Source: Pyrrhosoma nymphula (lineage: Eukaryota; Arthropoda; Insecta; Odonata; Coenagrionidae). Taken from it: 64,000 nt of DNA. Shown here piece after piece: positions 35,802 through 47,450 of the stretch. The stretch lies in assembly GCA_963573305.1 (NCBI GenBank), contig OY754335.1:48319985-48383984 (forward strand). Direction: 5' to 3'. The stretch's first letter is position 1. Every line of letters begins with the position of its first letter. The notes under the pieces are model-generated. The model was not told the origin of the DNA, ran no database searches, and saw nothing but the letters and a program-made list of their open reading frames with translations. Made by a program: the position numbers and the translations under genes.

Positions 35802-36399
35802 TGATTAAAGATATATTGTTCACAGTTGGCTCTGTACCTCTGTACCAAAGGGATAACAGTGAACTTCTCTTTTTCCTAGATCATCTGTCATTTCATTTAC
35901 AGTAATGCCCTCTTTTCCAGATACCTTAGTCTATTGGAAAGTCTGCAGCAGCACGCCCAGTTAAGTAACTCTCTATTTTGTTTGTTTGTCAAAAGTTTTA
36001 TCAATTTGGCTACGGACATGTCAATGTGATAACAGATCATTGACCTTAAGTAATTTTATTTTGAAAGCCATTAGCAGAAGTTCTGGTTAGCATACAAAGA
36101 AGTATGTTAACTCTCTAGTCCTATCATTTAAAGAGTTATGTTCATGGGAAAAATATGCAACTGTACAGCAGATGTACTTTCTAGAGCTCTTCCAGATATT
36201 TAAGTCACTTAACTTACTTGAATCAGAAAAAAAACTTAGAACAGACTTAAAACATGAAAGTAAAGTTCATATTCATTTGTCATTCACTAATTTTTCCATG
36301 TCTGAGGAGAGAAGCAAAAATATTTCATTGATGGTAAAAATGTTATCATCCAGCATTCGGTTATAAAAAATATGAATTTGAAGATGTCATATTCAAGTA
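35802..36399 (-). pseudogene. LINE fragment with RNase H remnant, right arm of the inverted pair
   Basis: Reverse complement of 31541-32135. On the minus strand the RNase H signature reads EGITVNEMTDDLGKREVH, again without the conserved His context and with a short insertion (a repeated GTACAGA) after YPFGTE. Both arms share decay of the same frame, so they may come from one already-dead copy. Confidence 0.75.
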
Positions 36400-36577
36400 A
36401 TTAAGTGAAAGCATGTACTTAATTTAATAGGAATATACAGTTAATAATAATAATAATCTTTAATGTCCTGTCGGTTATACAAGTACAACATAGGACTTAG
36501 TCATACAAAAAATACATATTGCAAGGAGCTTGGGTTTTATAAGTTCTAGAATAATTGTTCCTGCTGCTTTGCTTAAA
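36400..36577. other. Short gap with an (AAT)n tract and the target site
   Basis: Holds an (ATA)n run at 36445-36457 and the left copy of the 13-bp target duplication TGCTTTGCTTAAA (36565-36577) of the adjacent LINE. Confidence 0.8.
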
Positions 36578-38189
36578 TCATCATCATTATTGGCGCTACA
36601 GCCCATGTAGGGCTCTGGCCTTCAGAATTATCTGCCCCCATTCTTCTTTATCCTCTGCAACACGCCTCCATCTCTTGACTCCCAGTTTTCTCAGGTCTGT
36701 CTCTATATCGTCAAGCCACCGCTTTCGTGGTCTTCCTCTTCTTCTCCTCCCTCCTGGAGTGCCATTGAAGACCTTTTTGGCTGCCCTGCTTTCCTCCATG
36801 CGTTGCACATGGCCAGCCCAACGAAGTCTTCCTTGTTTTATAACTGATATGATGTCTGGTTCACCGTATTGTTCATAGACTTCAGCATTTGTTCTTATTC
36901 TCCATATTCCTGCATCTATCACAGCACCGTATATTCTTATGAGAATCTTTCTTTCCCATCTTCTGATTATATCTTCTTGTGTAACTGTTAGTGTCCATGT
37001 TTCAGAGGCATAGAGGACAACAGGTCTTAGCACTGTCTTGTATATGATTGTTTTGGTGTTTCTTGAAATATTTCTTGACCTGAAAATAGGCTGCAGTGCA
37101 TAATAGCATTTATTACCTATGTGTAACCTGTCTTGAATTTCAAGGGAAATCTGATTTTTTGCTGTTAGCAAGGATCCCAGATATCTGAAGCTTTCCACTC
37201 TTTGAAAATGTTTATTGTTGATTTTTATTGTTGGTTCTCTAGTTTTTTTTTGATTTCTTTCCATTTTCAGATATTTTGTTTTGTCTTCATTAATTTTTAA
37301 TCCCAGTGTTTCTGATGCGGCTTCAATAGAAATAAAAATCTCTTCCATTGAGTGTTTGTTTCTTGAGACTACAGCCAGGTCATCAGCATAGGCAACACAT
37401 TGGGTTTGTCGGTTCATTATTGTTCCTCCAGGATTTATTGGGAGCTGTCTCATTGCTTTCTCCAAAGCCAATATGAATAACATTGATGATAATGCATCTC
37501 CTTGTTTGACTCCTCTTTTGACTTCAAACTGAGATGATAGTTCTCCATTCACTTTAACTTTGCTTTTAGTATTGTCTAGTGTCATTTTAATGAGTTTTAT
37601 TAATTTAGAGGGGATGTTAAATTCTTCCATGACGTCATATAGTGCACTCCTTTTGACAGAATCAAAAGCCTGCTTGTAATCTATAAATAGGCTATGTACT
37701 TCTATGTTGTGTTCATAACACTTCTCGTATATTTGTCTTATAATAAAAATCTGATCAGTGGTAGAACGATTCTTCCGAAAACCACATTGATAATCTCCAA
37801 CTTTTTGTTCAATGAACGGTTCGAGTCTTGAAGCTAGAATATTGCTAAAAATTTTGTATGCTATACTAAGTAGTGTTATTGGCCTGTAGTTCTCACATTT
37901 AGATTTATCACCTTTCTTGTGGACAGGATGTATGATTCCCATGTTCCAGTCTTCAGGCATTTTCTCTTCTTTCCATATAATTTTAATAATCTCATGCATA
38001 TGTTGTTCTACAGCTGATCCGCCATTTTTGACCATTTCAGCAGTTATACTATCCTCCCCTGGAGCCTTGTTATTTTTCAGTTTTTTTTTTTTTTTTTTTT
38101 AATTGCTTTTATGACTTCCTCCATACTTGGGCTCCGGGTAATTTCACTTTTCTCATAGTCTTCTTCTAAGTCCGCAATTCCTTTTTCTT
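36578..38189 (-). mobile_element. 5'-truncated RTE-clade LINE with 13-bp target duplication
   Basis: The insertion is flanked by identical TGCTTTGCTTAAA copies at 36565-36577 and 38190-38202. Inside, read on the minus strand, are 1612 bases with the 3' two-thirds of an RTE-type reverse transcriptase and a short 3' end. That end has the stop in GGGCTGTAGCGCC followed by an (ATG)n tail, typical of RTE elements, which end in short tandem repeats. The 5' end is cut inside the protein. Perfect flanks and a long open frame suggest a fairly young insertion. Confidence 0.92.
36596..38180 (-). pseudogene. RTE-type reverse transcriptase, 3' two-thirds
   Basis: A 479-codon open frame (38035 to 36596) lacks the N-terminal endonuclease. 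Visible reverse transcriptase motifs in order: NYRPITLLS (residue 49), GFRKNRSTTDQ (95-), the first catalytic Asp in LFIDYKQAFDSV (116-), GVKQGDALSSMLF (175-) and the YADD active site (216-219). Then come LKINEDKTKYL, FRYLGSLL, VVLYASETWTL and the basic tail RRRRGRPRKRWLDDI. Upstream the same protein continues through LKNNKAPGEDSITAEM, but a run of 20 T (38081-38100, A on the coding strand) stands where the family has only a few A residues, and it breaks the frame. Beyond it, EDYEKSEITRSPSMEEVIKA is still readable. All polymerase residues seem present, but the copy is truncated and shifted. Confidence 0.92.
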
Positions 38190-38202
38190 TGCTTTGCTTA
38201 AA

Positions 38203-39301
38203 GATATACATAAATGTTGCCAAAGGCTGTCAAAGGTCATCAGGGGTTTATTGATTCAAAAGAATTTCTCCATAGTAAACAAAAATAAACTTGTGCAGAA
38301 TCAGACTAGTCTATTTAAAGGATCATAATTTATTAAAAGACTTCCTTAGTACTTTTCTACAATCTAATTTAGTAGTCAATAATGCATCGTGCTATTAAAA
38401 GATTGTAGAAAATTATGAAGTAGGTATTTCACATAAAAATAATGCAAACATTCATAACTTCTACAAAGTGAAGCCTGCAAAAATAAAGTTTAGTCTATGT
38501 AAATATTGTGCGTCTCGATGCTATGATCTTCATGAACCAATAGTTATCATAAATCCTCATCTGAAAGGGAATAAATTTCATAAAATTCCTATTTTTTTAG
38601 TGGTTAGACAACATAATTAAAAATATTTTTAGTGTTTAATTTTAAGAGTAAATATTTCTATCATCAAAACATTCTACTTTGGGTCGAGAAGAAAGTGCAT
38701 ATCCCTTTCTTGCATCTCTCCATCATAGAGCCACTACTATAACTACAAAACTGCCTTCATATTCGAAATTTGTGGACCATCACTTAAAATATAATTTTCA
38801 ATTTCTGTAAAAACTTTGCAACCACCGTGTCAAGTCATTGTCAACATTTTTGGGCCATCCATTAACATTTAATCATGCTATATTTTGTAAAAAATTTGCA
38901 GCCATAAATTGTCAAGTTAAAGATAACCAAGGGCTAGTTCAAAACATGTGTATGAAGACATGCAAGTAGGAAAGCAAAAGAATTGGCAGCATGAAAGGTT
39001 GGTGATGATGTTCATTTTTAAAAATTTCTGAATGATCAAGCAGCCAAAATAAAGGCTGTTATCAATACCCTAGTCATGTTGTCTTAAGATTGTGGCAGGA
39101 ACAGTGTGTTGTAAAAATCGCAATCTTTGTGGGAACATATGGGTAATATTTTTCAAAATTCTCTTAGGATGCCTAACACTGCATATTTAGTTGAAACCCC
39201 AATCCCTAAGGCACTGTGAGAAAGTAGCAATGATAGCATATGGGAAGGACAGAGTGAGGAACAAGATATAATTACCACACCCCAGACTGTTAGGCCCAGG
39301 T
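38203..39301. other. No recognisable gene
   Basis: AT-rich DNA. Two diverged copies of an about 80-base unit (near 38770-38920, with CAATTTCTGTAAAAACTTTG and ATATTTTGTAAAAAATTTGC) form a weak tandem pair. Confidence 0.4.
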
Positions 39302-39838
39302 ATGGTAGTCTTGTTAAGCCCCATCGGAGATATTCTGATTTTCCTCGATGGTTTGCTCTCTATATATTTTGCCTTTTTTCATTGCCATCTAATTTATGGT
39401 ATTGAGCTCTGGGGGCATGCTTCAGTAACAAAAGATTTATTCATCTCACAAAAAAAGGCAATCAGAAAAATTTCTAATTCCCACCCTTGGGAGAATTGTA
39501 AACCCCTCTTCAGGCATCTTGGAGTCATGATTCAGTATGGATTATATATTTTCAAATGAGTCAGAGTGAATGCTTACTCCTTTGAAACCGGAGCTCTGGT
39601 TCATCATTATAATACAGGACATAAAAATAAACTGGTAAAGTCACAGTGTAGACTGTCCAAATCTTATGGATCATTCAATTTTCTCAAAATAAGGTTTTTT
39701 AACCTCGTGCCTCAAAAGGTTAAAAAACCTCAAGAGGCTAGAACTGTATCAATTGCAAGGTTCAAAAATTTCGCAGCATATGGATTATTTCTAAAGGGTT
39801 TTATTAATTTGAAGAATTTTTGGAATGTAATCCTATAG
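39302..39838 (+). pseudogene. C-terminal tail of a Jockey/CR1-like LINE reverse transcriptase
   Basis: The frame reads YFAFFHCHLIYGIELWGHAS, then LFISQKKAIRKISNSHPWEN, then CKPLFRHLGVMIQYGLYIFK. A TGA follows at 39557, where relatives have Cys. It then continues in the same frame: FETGALVHHYNTGHKNKL and FLKIRFFNLVPQKVK, stopping at 39838. The YGIxxWG / QKKAIR / HCxPLF / HxxxTRxKNKL order is the thumb and C-terminal region of Jockey/CR1-superfamily LINEs, different from the RTE pieces here. The polymerase core is absent or unreadable upstream. With one stop in 179 codons, this fragment is only mildly decayed. Confidence 0.75.
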
Positions 39839-40211
39839 GCATAAATTTATAATTTTTGGTGTTTACTACCATTTGATGACTACTGAAAATTGCATATTGT
39901 TTAATGTCAAATAAATATCTATTTATCCAGATAATGATTTTTTTATTGTTTTAACCCTTCAAGCCCGGAGGAGTATTAAATGAATCCCATCTCGTAGGTC
40001 GGAGGAGATTTAAATGGAACCACTGGTTTTCCACTGAGTTAAATGGAATCGCCGCAATGTAGTCACTATGTCGCTCGACGGCATGTGAAGTTCGTGACCG
40101 ACGTAGTGACTACGTCGCTCGTCTTTGAAGGGTTAATTGAAGTTTTGTTGAGGTCCTTGGAATATGAAAGCTTCAACCGTGGCTATCAAGTCATGCTTGG
40201 CAAATCATATT

Positions 40212-40492
40212 CAGTGGTGTATGGACAGGGTTTTAGGGTTTAACCCCCCCCCCCCAAACATATTTACCTGAATTTGTTTTAGTTAGTTTACCTGAACTAG
40301 CGTTTAGAATTTTGCTTATTGGGCTGAAAAATATAGTTTAATTGTCTTAACGATAAGAGAATGCTAATTTAATTATAGTTTCCTGAATAATTATCTAAAT
40401 ATAATTTTATGATGATACACATAAATATTAATGAAACCCCCCAGAAGTCAAATTCCCCCCACCCCCAAAAGTCAATCCTGTATATGCTACTG
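40212..40492. mobile_element. hAT-type MITE, 281 bp
   Basis: Ends CAGTGGTGTATGGACAGG and, reversed, CAGTAGCATATACAGGATT. Flanks ATCATATT (40204-40211) and ATCACATT (40493-40500) agree in 7 of 8 bases, an 8-bp target duplication with one change. Poly-C tracts lie inside both ends (about 40245-40257 and 40454-40476). No coding capacity. Confidence 0.8.
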
Positions 40493-43400
40493 ATCACATT
40501 GTCTTATTAATGCAAAGAGTGAACATGTACAATCTGGCAGCAAATTATTTGGAAGTTGAGGCATAGGTATTTAGTGCATCCTGCTGATCATGATTTGTTA
40601 TGTACTTCCAGGGGTTTCTGAAGTTTAGCTGCTGTGCAAGTTCAGTCGTGCTCTGCCCACCATCAGGACCTGTCTGCAGGAGTTAGTAGCTAGGGAAAGT
40701 GTTATCACGGAATGCGGTGTGACCATAATGGTCCTGATTTCTTAACCTATGAAGGTAAAATGGATTGTATCGCTGAAATTCGTGGAATTCAGTGGACAAA
40801 AAGTAGCAATTTTACTGTTTTTTTAAAGCTGGTGGCTGGTTTTGGCTTATGGTATTTGTGTAACATTTGGTGGGGTTCCTCCCAAGGAGTCCCTGAGACA
40901 CTTAGACCTATTGGTCTCTAGAGTAGTCTTGTGTATTAATATTTTGTTCAATTTGTGTTATGCTATTTCTGAAGGAGTTTAGGACCATCTCTTGCCTAAC
41001 TTGCCTTCAGAGGTTATCGAGACCTTTGTGACATTCTCCCACTTCATCTATAAAGTCCTTCCAAGATAATAGCTCAGTTGAGCATTCAAACCTACGACCA
41101 ATAGGGTACCAGCATGCTAATGCCTATATATAATACAGACATGATGTAGTCTCGATGCCATCATGGATGAGTAGCAGCGACACTATGTTTAATTAATTTT
41201 TTCAATGCCATTTTATTCTATGTCAAATGCCAATCATTTCATGATAAAACATTTAGAAACTCTTCAAACTAGATAATGAAAACTTTTATGGAAATCAGCA
41301 GAGACTAATTAAAATCCCAGTTCCACCCATGTGTTCTGTAAAATAAAAATTTAGCAGTGTCATCATGGCGGCAAAAATATGACTAATAACTAATGACAAC
41401 ACCAAACTATATTTAAAATACTATAATTTGATTATTTATACTGATTTGGAATAGAATGTAATGAAAAGTAAACAATTGATTCTTGATCATATGATAAAGC
41501 AAAAGTCAGTCTTGAATTCTTCGGTCATGTAATTCACTTCCCCAGAAGGCATTGAACATGTTTACTGTTTGGTTATATTGACAAGTGTCAACTGCACTAT
41601 TATCTTGGACAGACTAAGGTCGGTAATCCCTCAATTACCTCGAGAGGTACCTATTTATCATTCACATGTCGCCCTAAGCAATTTCAGTGTATCAAGGATC
41701 TCTTGGGCTAGTTAAAATTAAGATCACTGGTATTCTACCAAACTAAGTCTTCTAGGCTTGCCATTTATTTCCATTGCCACAGGGATCATTCTGTAACATT
41801 TTATATGTAAAGATATTACTTTATGTAATCCCTATTCAAAACCTCATTATCTTTTGTTCCCTTTGATATCATCGGAACTCACACTTCTTCTCATCCCTCT
41901 CCAAAGCTTACTCAACCTTCTCTTCTTTCTCTTTGCTTATTCTTCAGCATGTTGTTTTATCCCAGGTCCACACTTCCTCCAGCCACTTCTGAGCACTCCT
42001 TTGAATTTCTCCCTCAAGCCTCCTTTCCTCTGACTTTGTTGACGTTTCCCCTCGCATACAATTTTTTGAAGCCTAAAAACAATCCTTATTAAATTTTAAA
42101 TTTATTTTGAAACTCTTGAATTTTTTATGTTGCTAGAACCACTGCTCCATTTCTTTGGGCTGGGGCTGCCTTCTGCACTGCCTTCTTGATACATTTGGGC
42201 ACTCTCTGCAACATTTTAGTGGTGGCTATTAATGTGCCTATGTATCATTGAATAAACCAAACACCTGTCGGTAAGAGTAGAAAAGTTCAAAATGTACAAA
42301 GTGTGAAATTGTTTCAAAGAATAAACCAAACTTAAGGTTAATGGAAGTTGCTCTTCAGGGAAAGGTCACTTGACAATAAATTTTAAATCTTTAATTTTGA
42401 GCCACTGTCATATTCCAAATCTGAAGTAATTCTAACTTCAGAAGAGTGTGCAGATAATGATAATTCTTAAGACTCAAATATGAAAATTATCTTAGATAGC
42501 TGAGAAACTTAGTAGTGATGCCAGCTCTGCCTACCATATTCGTGTGTACATGGTGCCTTTTTTACACTAGGTCACATTACATACTGAAGGACTATAAAAA
42601 TGGTAATCATTGTCTTCATTTGCAACTGACCATATTTTATTAGGTCATCAATAGTTGATACGAGTGTAATTGGAACGTGGAATATTTAGTAATTGGGAAT
42701 ATGGCTGACAAATAATTATTCCTTCCTTAATTTGATCTCCGTTCCACAGCTGTATTACGTGGCCAAAAGTAATGAAAAACTCCAATAGTTGTAAAGTTTA
42801 ACACTAGAACCAGACCAGTCTATTTGATGGGTAACCTCTACTTACTTAATCATATTGCCTACAATTTTTTTTCCGTCGTCTTAATTTTTTCTGACTTTTA
42901 TTTATTTTGTATGGTACGTATTATGGCCATTTTGATGTTTTAGTTAGCATATTTATGCATTTTATATTCCTTATTAAATTTTGAATGGAAATAAGCAGCA
43001 TATTTGTCGAACCAAGTGATGTGTGGTAGGTCAGAGCAGGGGAAGCAGGAGCGACGTAATCGGAGAACATAACCGCTACCACGAGTAAAAGGACATCTTT
43101 TATTAGGGAAAACCATAAATGAGTAAACTCTGTAATCACTTACAGTTGGGGGATCCCTAGTCTCCCCTGGGCTGAAGGGATAAAAGGGTTATGGAAGGAG
43201 CGGGGCACAGGAGTTCATTGACCTAGGCCAGCCCAGGGTACTGTTACCACCTGGAGAAGAAGAATCCCATTTGGAAAAACCTAAAGAGTGGGACATGTGT
43301 ACAATCCCTTGTACTATGGCGATTCCTTGTGTCATGTGAGTGGCAGGGATGAAAGGGTTAGGGAAAGAAATGGCCGAGAAGGGTTATGTAGTGCGTGGGT

Positions 43401-43783
43401 GGCCCTACAGCACATATATGAGTGTGGGTTCAGTAGCTTTCGCAAGGCTTACGGTAGTAGTGCTTCTTCCTCGAAATTATTTGTAAATAATAACTCAGTT
43501 GTATTGATAAATAAAGAAAAAGGTTATATTTAATGAAGTTATCATTAATTTGAACATAAACAAAGAAATATTTAAAATAATTGCTACCCATCAAAATGAC
43601 TGGTAACAGTCCTTCTAGGTAGCCATACAACCCCGGTCCTTCTAGTGTTAAGCACCCAATGCAGTGAGGAACAAGGTGAACAGAAAAATCTTTCTTTGCA
43701 AAAAGAAATTCCACATTTCTTTCTTGTCTGAATGATTGCATACATTTTTTTTGTGGAAAGATTTTCCCTCTTCCTTTGCTCCT
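40493..43783. other. Long stretch without a recognisable gene
   Basis: No frame above 72 codons and no known motif. No bounded repeats were found. If the host gene suggested by 45880-45916 and 53238-53395 is real, part of its introns or upstream exons could lie here; I could not pick exons confidently. Confidence 0.35.
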
Positions 43784-44094
43784 CAGGGGTGGATTAAGGT
43801 CGTTGTTTTGGGGGGGGTGGTTCACTACTTCCCACGGCGCCTGGGGGGTATGCAATACCTCTCAACTAAATGGAGGTCTGGGTGGACTTCCCACGGAAAA
43901 TTAAAAGAATAGAAGCCCTTGGAACGTAGTTTTGGTGTGGCTATATAACATATATAAGATGTGTAATAAAGTTTTGAGTAAATCAAATTTAAATCGTATC
44001 GTAAAAATCATAAAAAAACGATGTAAAGAATGCCATTCTTGTGAAGAAGTGAGGTGTCTTCCGGGTTTTACACTGCATTGGTCCATGTTTCCTC

Positions 44095-44290
44095 GTACGA
44101 CAGTTTCGGCGGCGTTTCAGTTGGCTTTTTCAGGTCTGTGAATTGAAGGTGCAGCCATTTGTCGTCTTATATATCTCATCCGTTAGAGTCAGGTCTAATG
44201 CTTGAGATATATAAGACGACGAATGGCTGCACCTTCACTTCACCGGCCAGAAGAAGACGACTACAACGCCTACAAAACTGTCATCCAAGG
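44095..44290. mobile_element. Foldback inside the hAT element
   Basis: The inner arms, 44145-44178 and 44203-44236, pair in 33 of 34 positions around a 24-base loop (GAAGGTGCAGCCATT, GTCGTCTTATATATCTCA). Weaker pairing extends to about 44095 and 44290. No target duplication was resolved. Confidence 0.8.
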
Positions 44291-44469
44291 AAATAGACCA
44301 ATGCGGTGTAAAACGTGGAAGACCTGCATCTTCCCATTCATCAACCTGCGGCAGCCTACACAAGGATTTCGAACTCCTTTCTTCTTGAATGTCATACAAA
44401 ATGAAAATTGGTTGGAATTAAATGAAAAAATAAGTATAAATTCAGAAAATACTATTTTCCTTTAATATT

Positions 44470-44899
44470 TTTATAATTTTTTATAATACCTCACAACGAA
44501 AACGCAGTAATGCTCGGAAGTTACCGTCATTCACTAAGGGCTCTTCCAATGATAATGCACCGTCGTGTCGTCCCGATTACCTCTGAATGGTATCATCTGA
44601 CGGCTAAGAAAAATCACATTTTTAAGTATCAGCTTCAGATTTTCTCTATTTTCCTTTATTTCCTCCCTTCTGTAGCCGTCCAGATGGCTTGTGATTTGAT
44701 GTTCAGATTTTTTGTATTTTTCCAGAAAATGCAGGGCCAACAGCACTGCACCTTTGTGATAGACAGTGTGTTGGTGGATTTCCAGATCACCTAGTTTCCC
44801 TAGCAGTTTTGGAAACTTCTTTAGCGGCTCTGTAATGAGGGATTTTAACTGCAAATTTTTACCGCAAGCTGCCGTTGATTGGGCAAAAAAGGGAAATGC
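44470..44899 (-). pseudogene. hAT transposase fragment, ZMYM1/TTF type
   Basis: The minus-strand frame from 44899 reads AFPFFAQSTAACGKNLQLKS, LKKFPKLLGKLGDLEIHQHT and VYHKGAVLLALHFLEKYKKS. It goes on to REEIKENRENLKLILKNVIF and LSRQMIPFRGNRDD, then stops at 44534. After a frameshift, NDGNFRALLRFRCEVL follows. The order HxxxV, V..FL.RQ.I.LRGHRDD and GNFxALLxxR is that of ZMYM1-like hAT transposases, with the usual His of GHRDD replaced by Asn. A splice acceptor (a T-rich tract ending TTTTTTTGTAG) directly precedes the frame, so it was probably an internal exon after the TTF finger. The catalytic and dimerisation regions are missing. Confidence 0.8.
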
Positions 44900-45879
44900 C
44901 TACAAAAAAAAACATTATAAGCATGTCTTTTTCTCAGCCTATAGTGTAACACTTGAAAATTATTTGGCTTTACTTGGCGATTCCTCAATTTTATTGCTAT
45001 CAAAAGGAGAGGGGTCAAAACTACGGTACTCTTACAGCATTTCTATGATAACACAATGAAAATGAAAGTCCTGTGAATAGGTCGGTTGTTCAATTTTTTG
45101 ATCAAAAAGCAGATAAAAAGCAAGAGAGGCTAATGTGGGCCCGAGCTTTAAGCTGGCCGTCCGACCCTAATGGGGAGCGCGAGAAAGCGCAAATAAGTTA
45201 TGTCGTTGTAATTAACCGACTGAACTTACAATCTCTGGCTGAAAGGATGATCTGCACATCAGGTATATCACAGGAAAAAGGATGCAGGGTCCTACACTTG
45301 TGAATAACTCTTAAACTTGTCACTCACTACAACTGAAACAATACACTCGCTAGAGCTGGGCAACTGACATGTCATGACGAGCACAAGAGCGGAGGGTGTC
45401 ACATAGTAGGCAATGCTGGAGGAGGGCGTGGAGACTGTATTCCCCTCTCGCAGACGCACTACGGCTCAGCTGCCCAAACTCGCGGCACGATTCTCTGCAT
45501 GCATAGTAAATAGGTGTATATAGGTCTGGGTCTGAATACATAGTATAATACCATATATCTATTCCGTTACGGCACCAAAGCTTTCACAACACTGTTCATC
45601 CAAAGGCCTACAAAAGTACAATTGTGAACATCAAGGATACTGTGTCTGTTTAGACAAGTGGCTTTTAGATATTTTCCAATTATCTTCACACATTGTGTAT
45701 TGAGCTGGTGAAATAAAAACTTGCATTGGAGAACCACCTTAATAATTACCATATTTTCTATTTTCCTGGAAGTTACGGGGGGGGGGGGGGGCTGCCCCCC
45801 CCCTCCTTAATCCGCCTCTGTTGCTCCTTGCCAAGTATGGTGCTTTGACATTTACAGCAATAGTTTTTCTTTTTTTCAG

Positions 45880-45916
45880 GTTCCAAGCCATGCTTATTGC
45901 CTACATTTCTTGAGTG
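45880..45916 (+). CDS. Candidate small internal exon of a host gene
   Basis: A strong acceptor (TTTTTCTTTTTTTCAG) precedes 37 bases open in two frames, followed by GTGAGTGC, a good donor. In the frame VPSHAYCLHFLS plus one base, the exon ends in phase 1. The terminal exon at 53238 needs exactly one base from upstream to complete a Gly codon, so the two would join as HFLS-G-EMVQFG without a stop. It lies 60 bases right of a hAT end, on the same strand as the terminal exon. I do not recognise the protein. A 37-base exon judged by splice signals alone is weak evidence. Confidence 0.35.
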
Positions 45917-46079
45917 GTGAGTGCATTCCCTGAATTAAATATAGTTTCAGGAATTGAGGCCAATGCATCCATGTGGGCTATGCATGAATTAACATGATGA
46001 TTTTAGTAAAATTCAGTTGCTCCAAGTAATGGTTAAACTAATTGTAAGAGGGTTACTGGCTTGCCAAAGTATCGTGGCC

Positions 46080-46720
46080 TTCAGCACCCCGTCCCCTATT
46101 ACCTGTTCAAAAAACTTGCTCTGCCTCCTCCTAATCTCTTCCAGCAGTTTCCTTTCCTCACTCACCATGCCGAGCACTTACTCGTTTGTCTTCCTTTCTT
46201 CCTTTCTGTCCACCACACCTGCCCCATATAATTTTGTACTATGTATCTAGAAAGTCTGCAGCCTAATCTCCTCTCTCCCAAGAGTTCATTTTATAGCTTC
46301 TTGCAATGCTACACTTAATGTTATATTCTTTGATTGTCTTTTCTTCACATTGTAACTCGAGGTACCAATTGTTAATATTCTCCCATTGTTGAATGCATTA
46401 TTTGCTAGCTCAGTTTTCCTTCTAATGTCTACTTCCAGTCCTCCTCCTAAAATTTTCGCTACAAATCATGTTGCTACCCATTTTTTTTAAATCTTGCTCC
46501 CAGTGCCTGCTTAAGGAATTTTAATCCATATGGTAAAGATAAAAGCTATCTTGTCCCACTTTATTTTTACTTGAATTTTGAATCTAACATTATATTTCAT
46601 AAGTATGCCCTAGATTACAATCTGAATCTATATCTTCTCTTAACAAGATGCATTCAGTTTGAATCAGTTGCCTAACTTCTGCCTGAGCATATTATAATCT
46701 ATTTTATGCTTAACTTTCTC
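46080..46720 (-). pseudogene. Strongly decayed RTE-type LINE fragment
   Basis: Minus-strand pieces in several frames recall the RTE C-terminal region: GGGLEVDIRRKTELANNAFN (EIxxRIxxAKxAF position), then YGAGVVDRKE, VLGMVSEERKLLEEIRRRQ and SKFFEQVIGDGVLK. VLGMVSEERKLLEEIRRRQ closely parallels VLGMVGEEIKLLDEIRKRQ in the fragment at 18385-19150, so both belong to one family. Stops and frameshifts are frequent. Boundaries are approximate. Confidence 0.7.
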
Positions 46721-47249
46721 TCCCAGCCTTTTCCATAGTTGCCTTTGCCTCTACTGATGTCATAACCATTTTTATTCTATTTTTATTATATTATTTTCGA
46801 AAATATGTATTAATTTATTTTTCCTGCAAAATTCCACTATCTTCTAACCACAGACATGTGTATGGTCCATATTCCCCCCCTTCATTTCAGTCCTTACTCC
46901 TTTCCCAAACTACCTAAGGCCAATGGCGCATCATTGTTGGGTTTTTCCTACCTGGATCTTCCCTTATTGTTTCTTGTGGTTGCCATATCTTCCACCTTGT
47001 GAGTAGTTGTCAGTATGTAGGTATATAGATTCATTATCTTAGGTTTATCGTTGATTTTGTACTAATTTCGTTTGTCCCAAGTAGAGTTGGGTCGATCAGT
47101 CACGAGTCGTTCAAATGAACGAGTCACTGAGGTGAGTGTGATGACTCGAGTCAGTAGGTCTGGGAGAAACGACTCTTTAGTGAACGTTTGTGCCGGCTGA
47201 GCCGCTGAGTGCAGCGCTGACTCTTAAAGGAGAGAGTCGCAGCTGACGC

Positions 47250-47450
47250 GAAAGACGAGCTGACGCGAAAGACGAACTGACTTTTTGACTCGAAAGACGA
47301 ACTGACTCGAAAGACGAACTGACTCAAAAGACTCGAAAGACGAGCTGACGCGAAAGACGAGCTGACGCGAAAGACGAACTGACTCGAAAGACGAACTGAC
47401 TCGAAAGACGAACTACCTCGAAAGACTTCGCTGACTCGAAAGACTCACAC
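47250..47450. repeat. 17-bp minisatellite inside the hAT end
   Basis: About eleven units of CTGACTCGAAAGACGAA or variants (GACGCGAAAGACGAGCT, one unit with an extra TTTTT). The GACTCG core is the same word scattered at both hAT ends, so the array looks like an amplification of an end-binding motif. Confidence 0.9.

Larger units (their letters stand above)
43784..45820 (-). mobile_element. hAT element with ZMYM/TTF-type transposase remnant, 2037 bp
   Basis: The left end CAGGGGTGGATTAAGG and the right end (reversed) CAGAGGCGGATTAAGG match in 14 of 16 bases. Flanks TTGCTCCT (43776-43783) and TTGCTCCT (45821-45828) are an exact 8-bp target duplication. Long G or C tracts lie next to both ends (43811-43818 and 45778-45803). 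A transposase remnant is on the minus strand (44470-44899), and the C-terminal dimerisation region is missing, so this is an internally deleted derivative. A foldback (44095-44290) lies inside. A TTAAGGTGGTTC-type end at 45731-45742 hints at another nested insertion. Confidence 0.9.
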
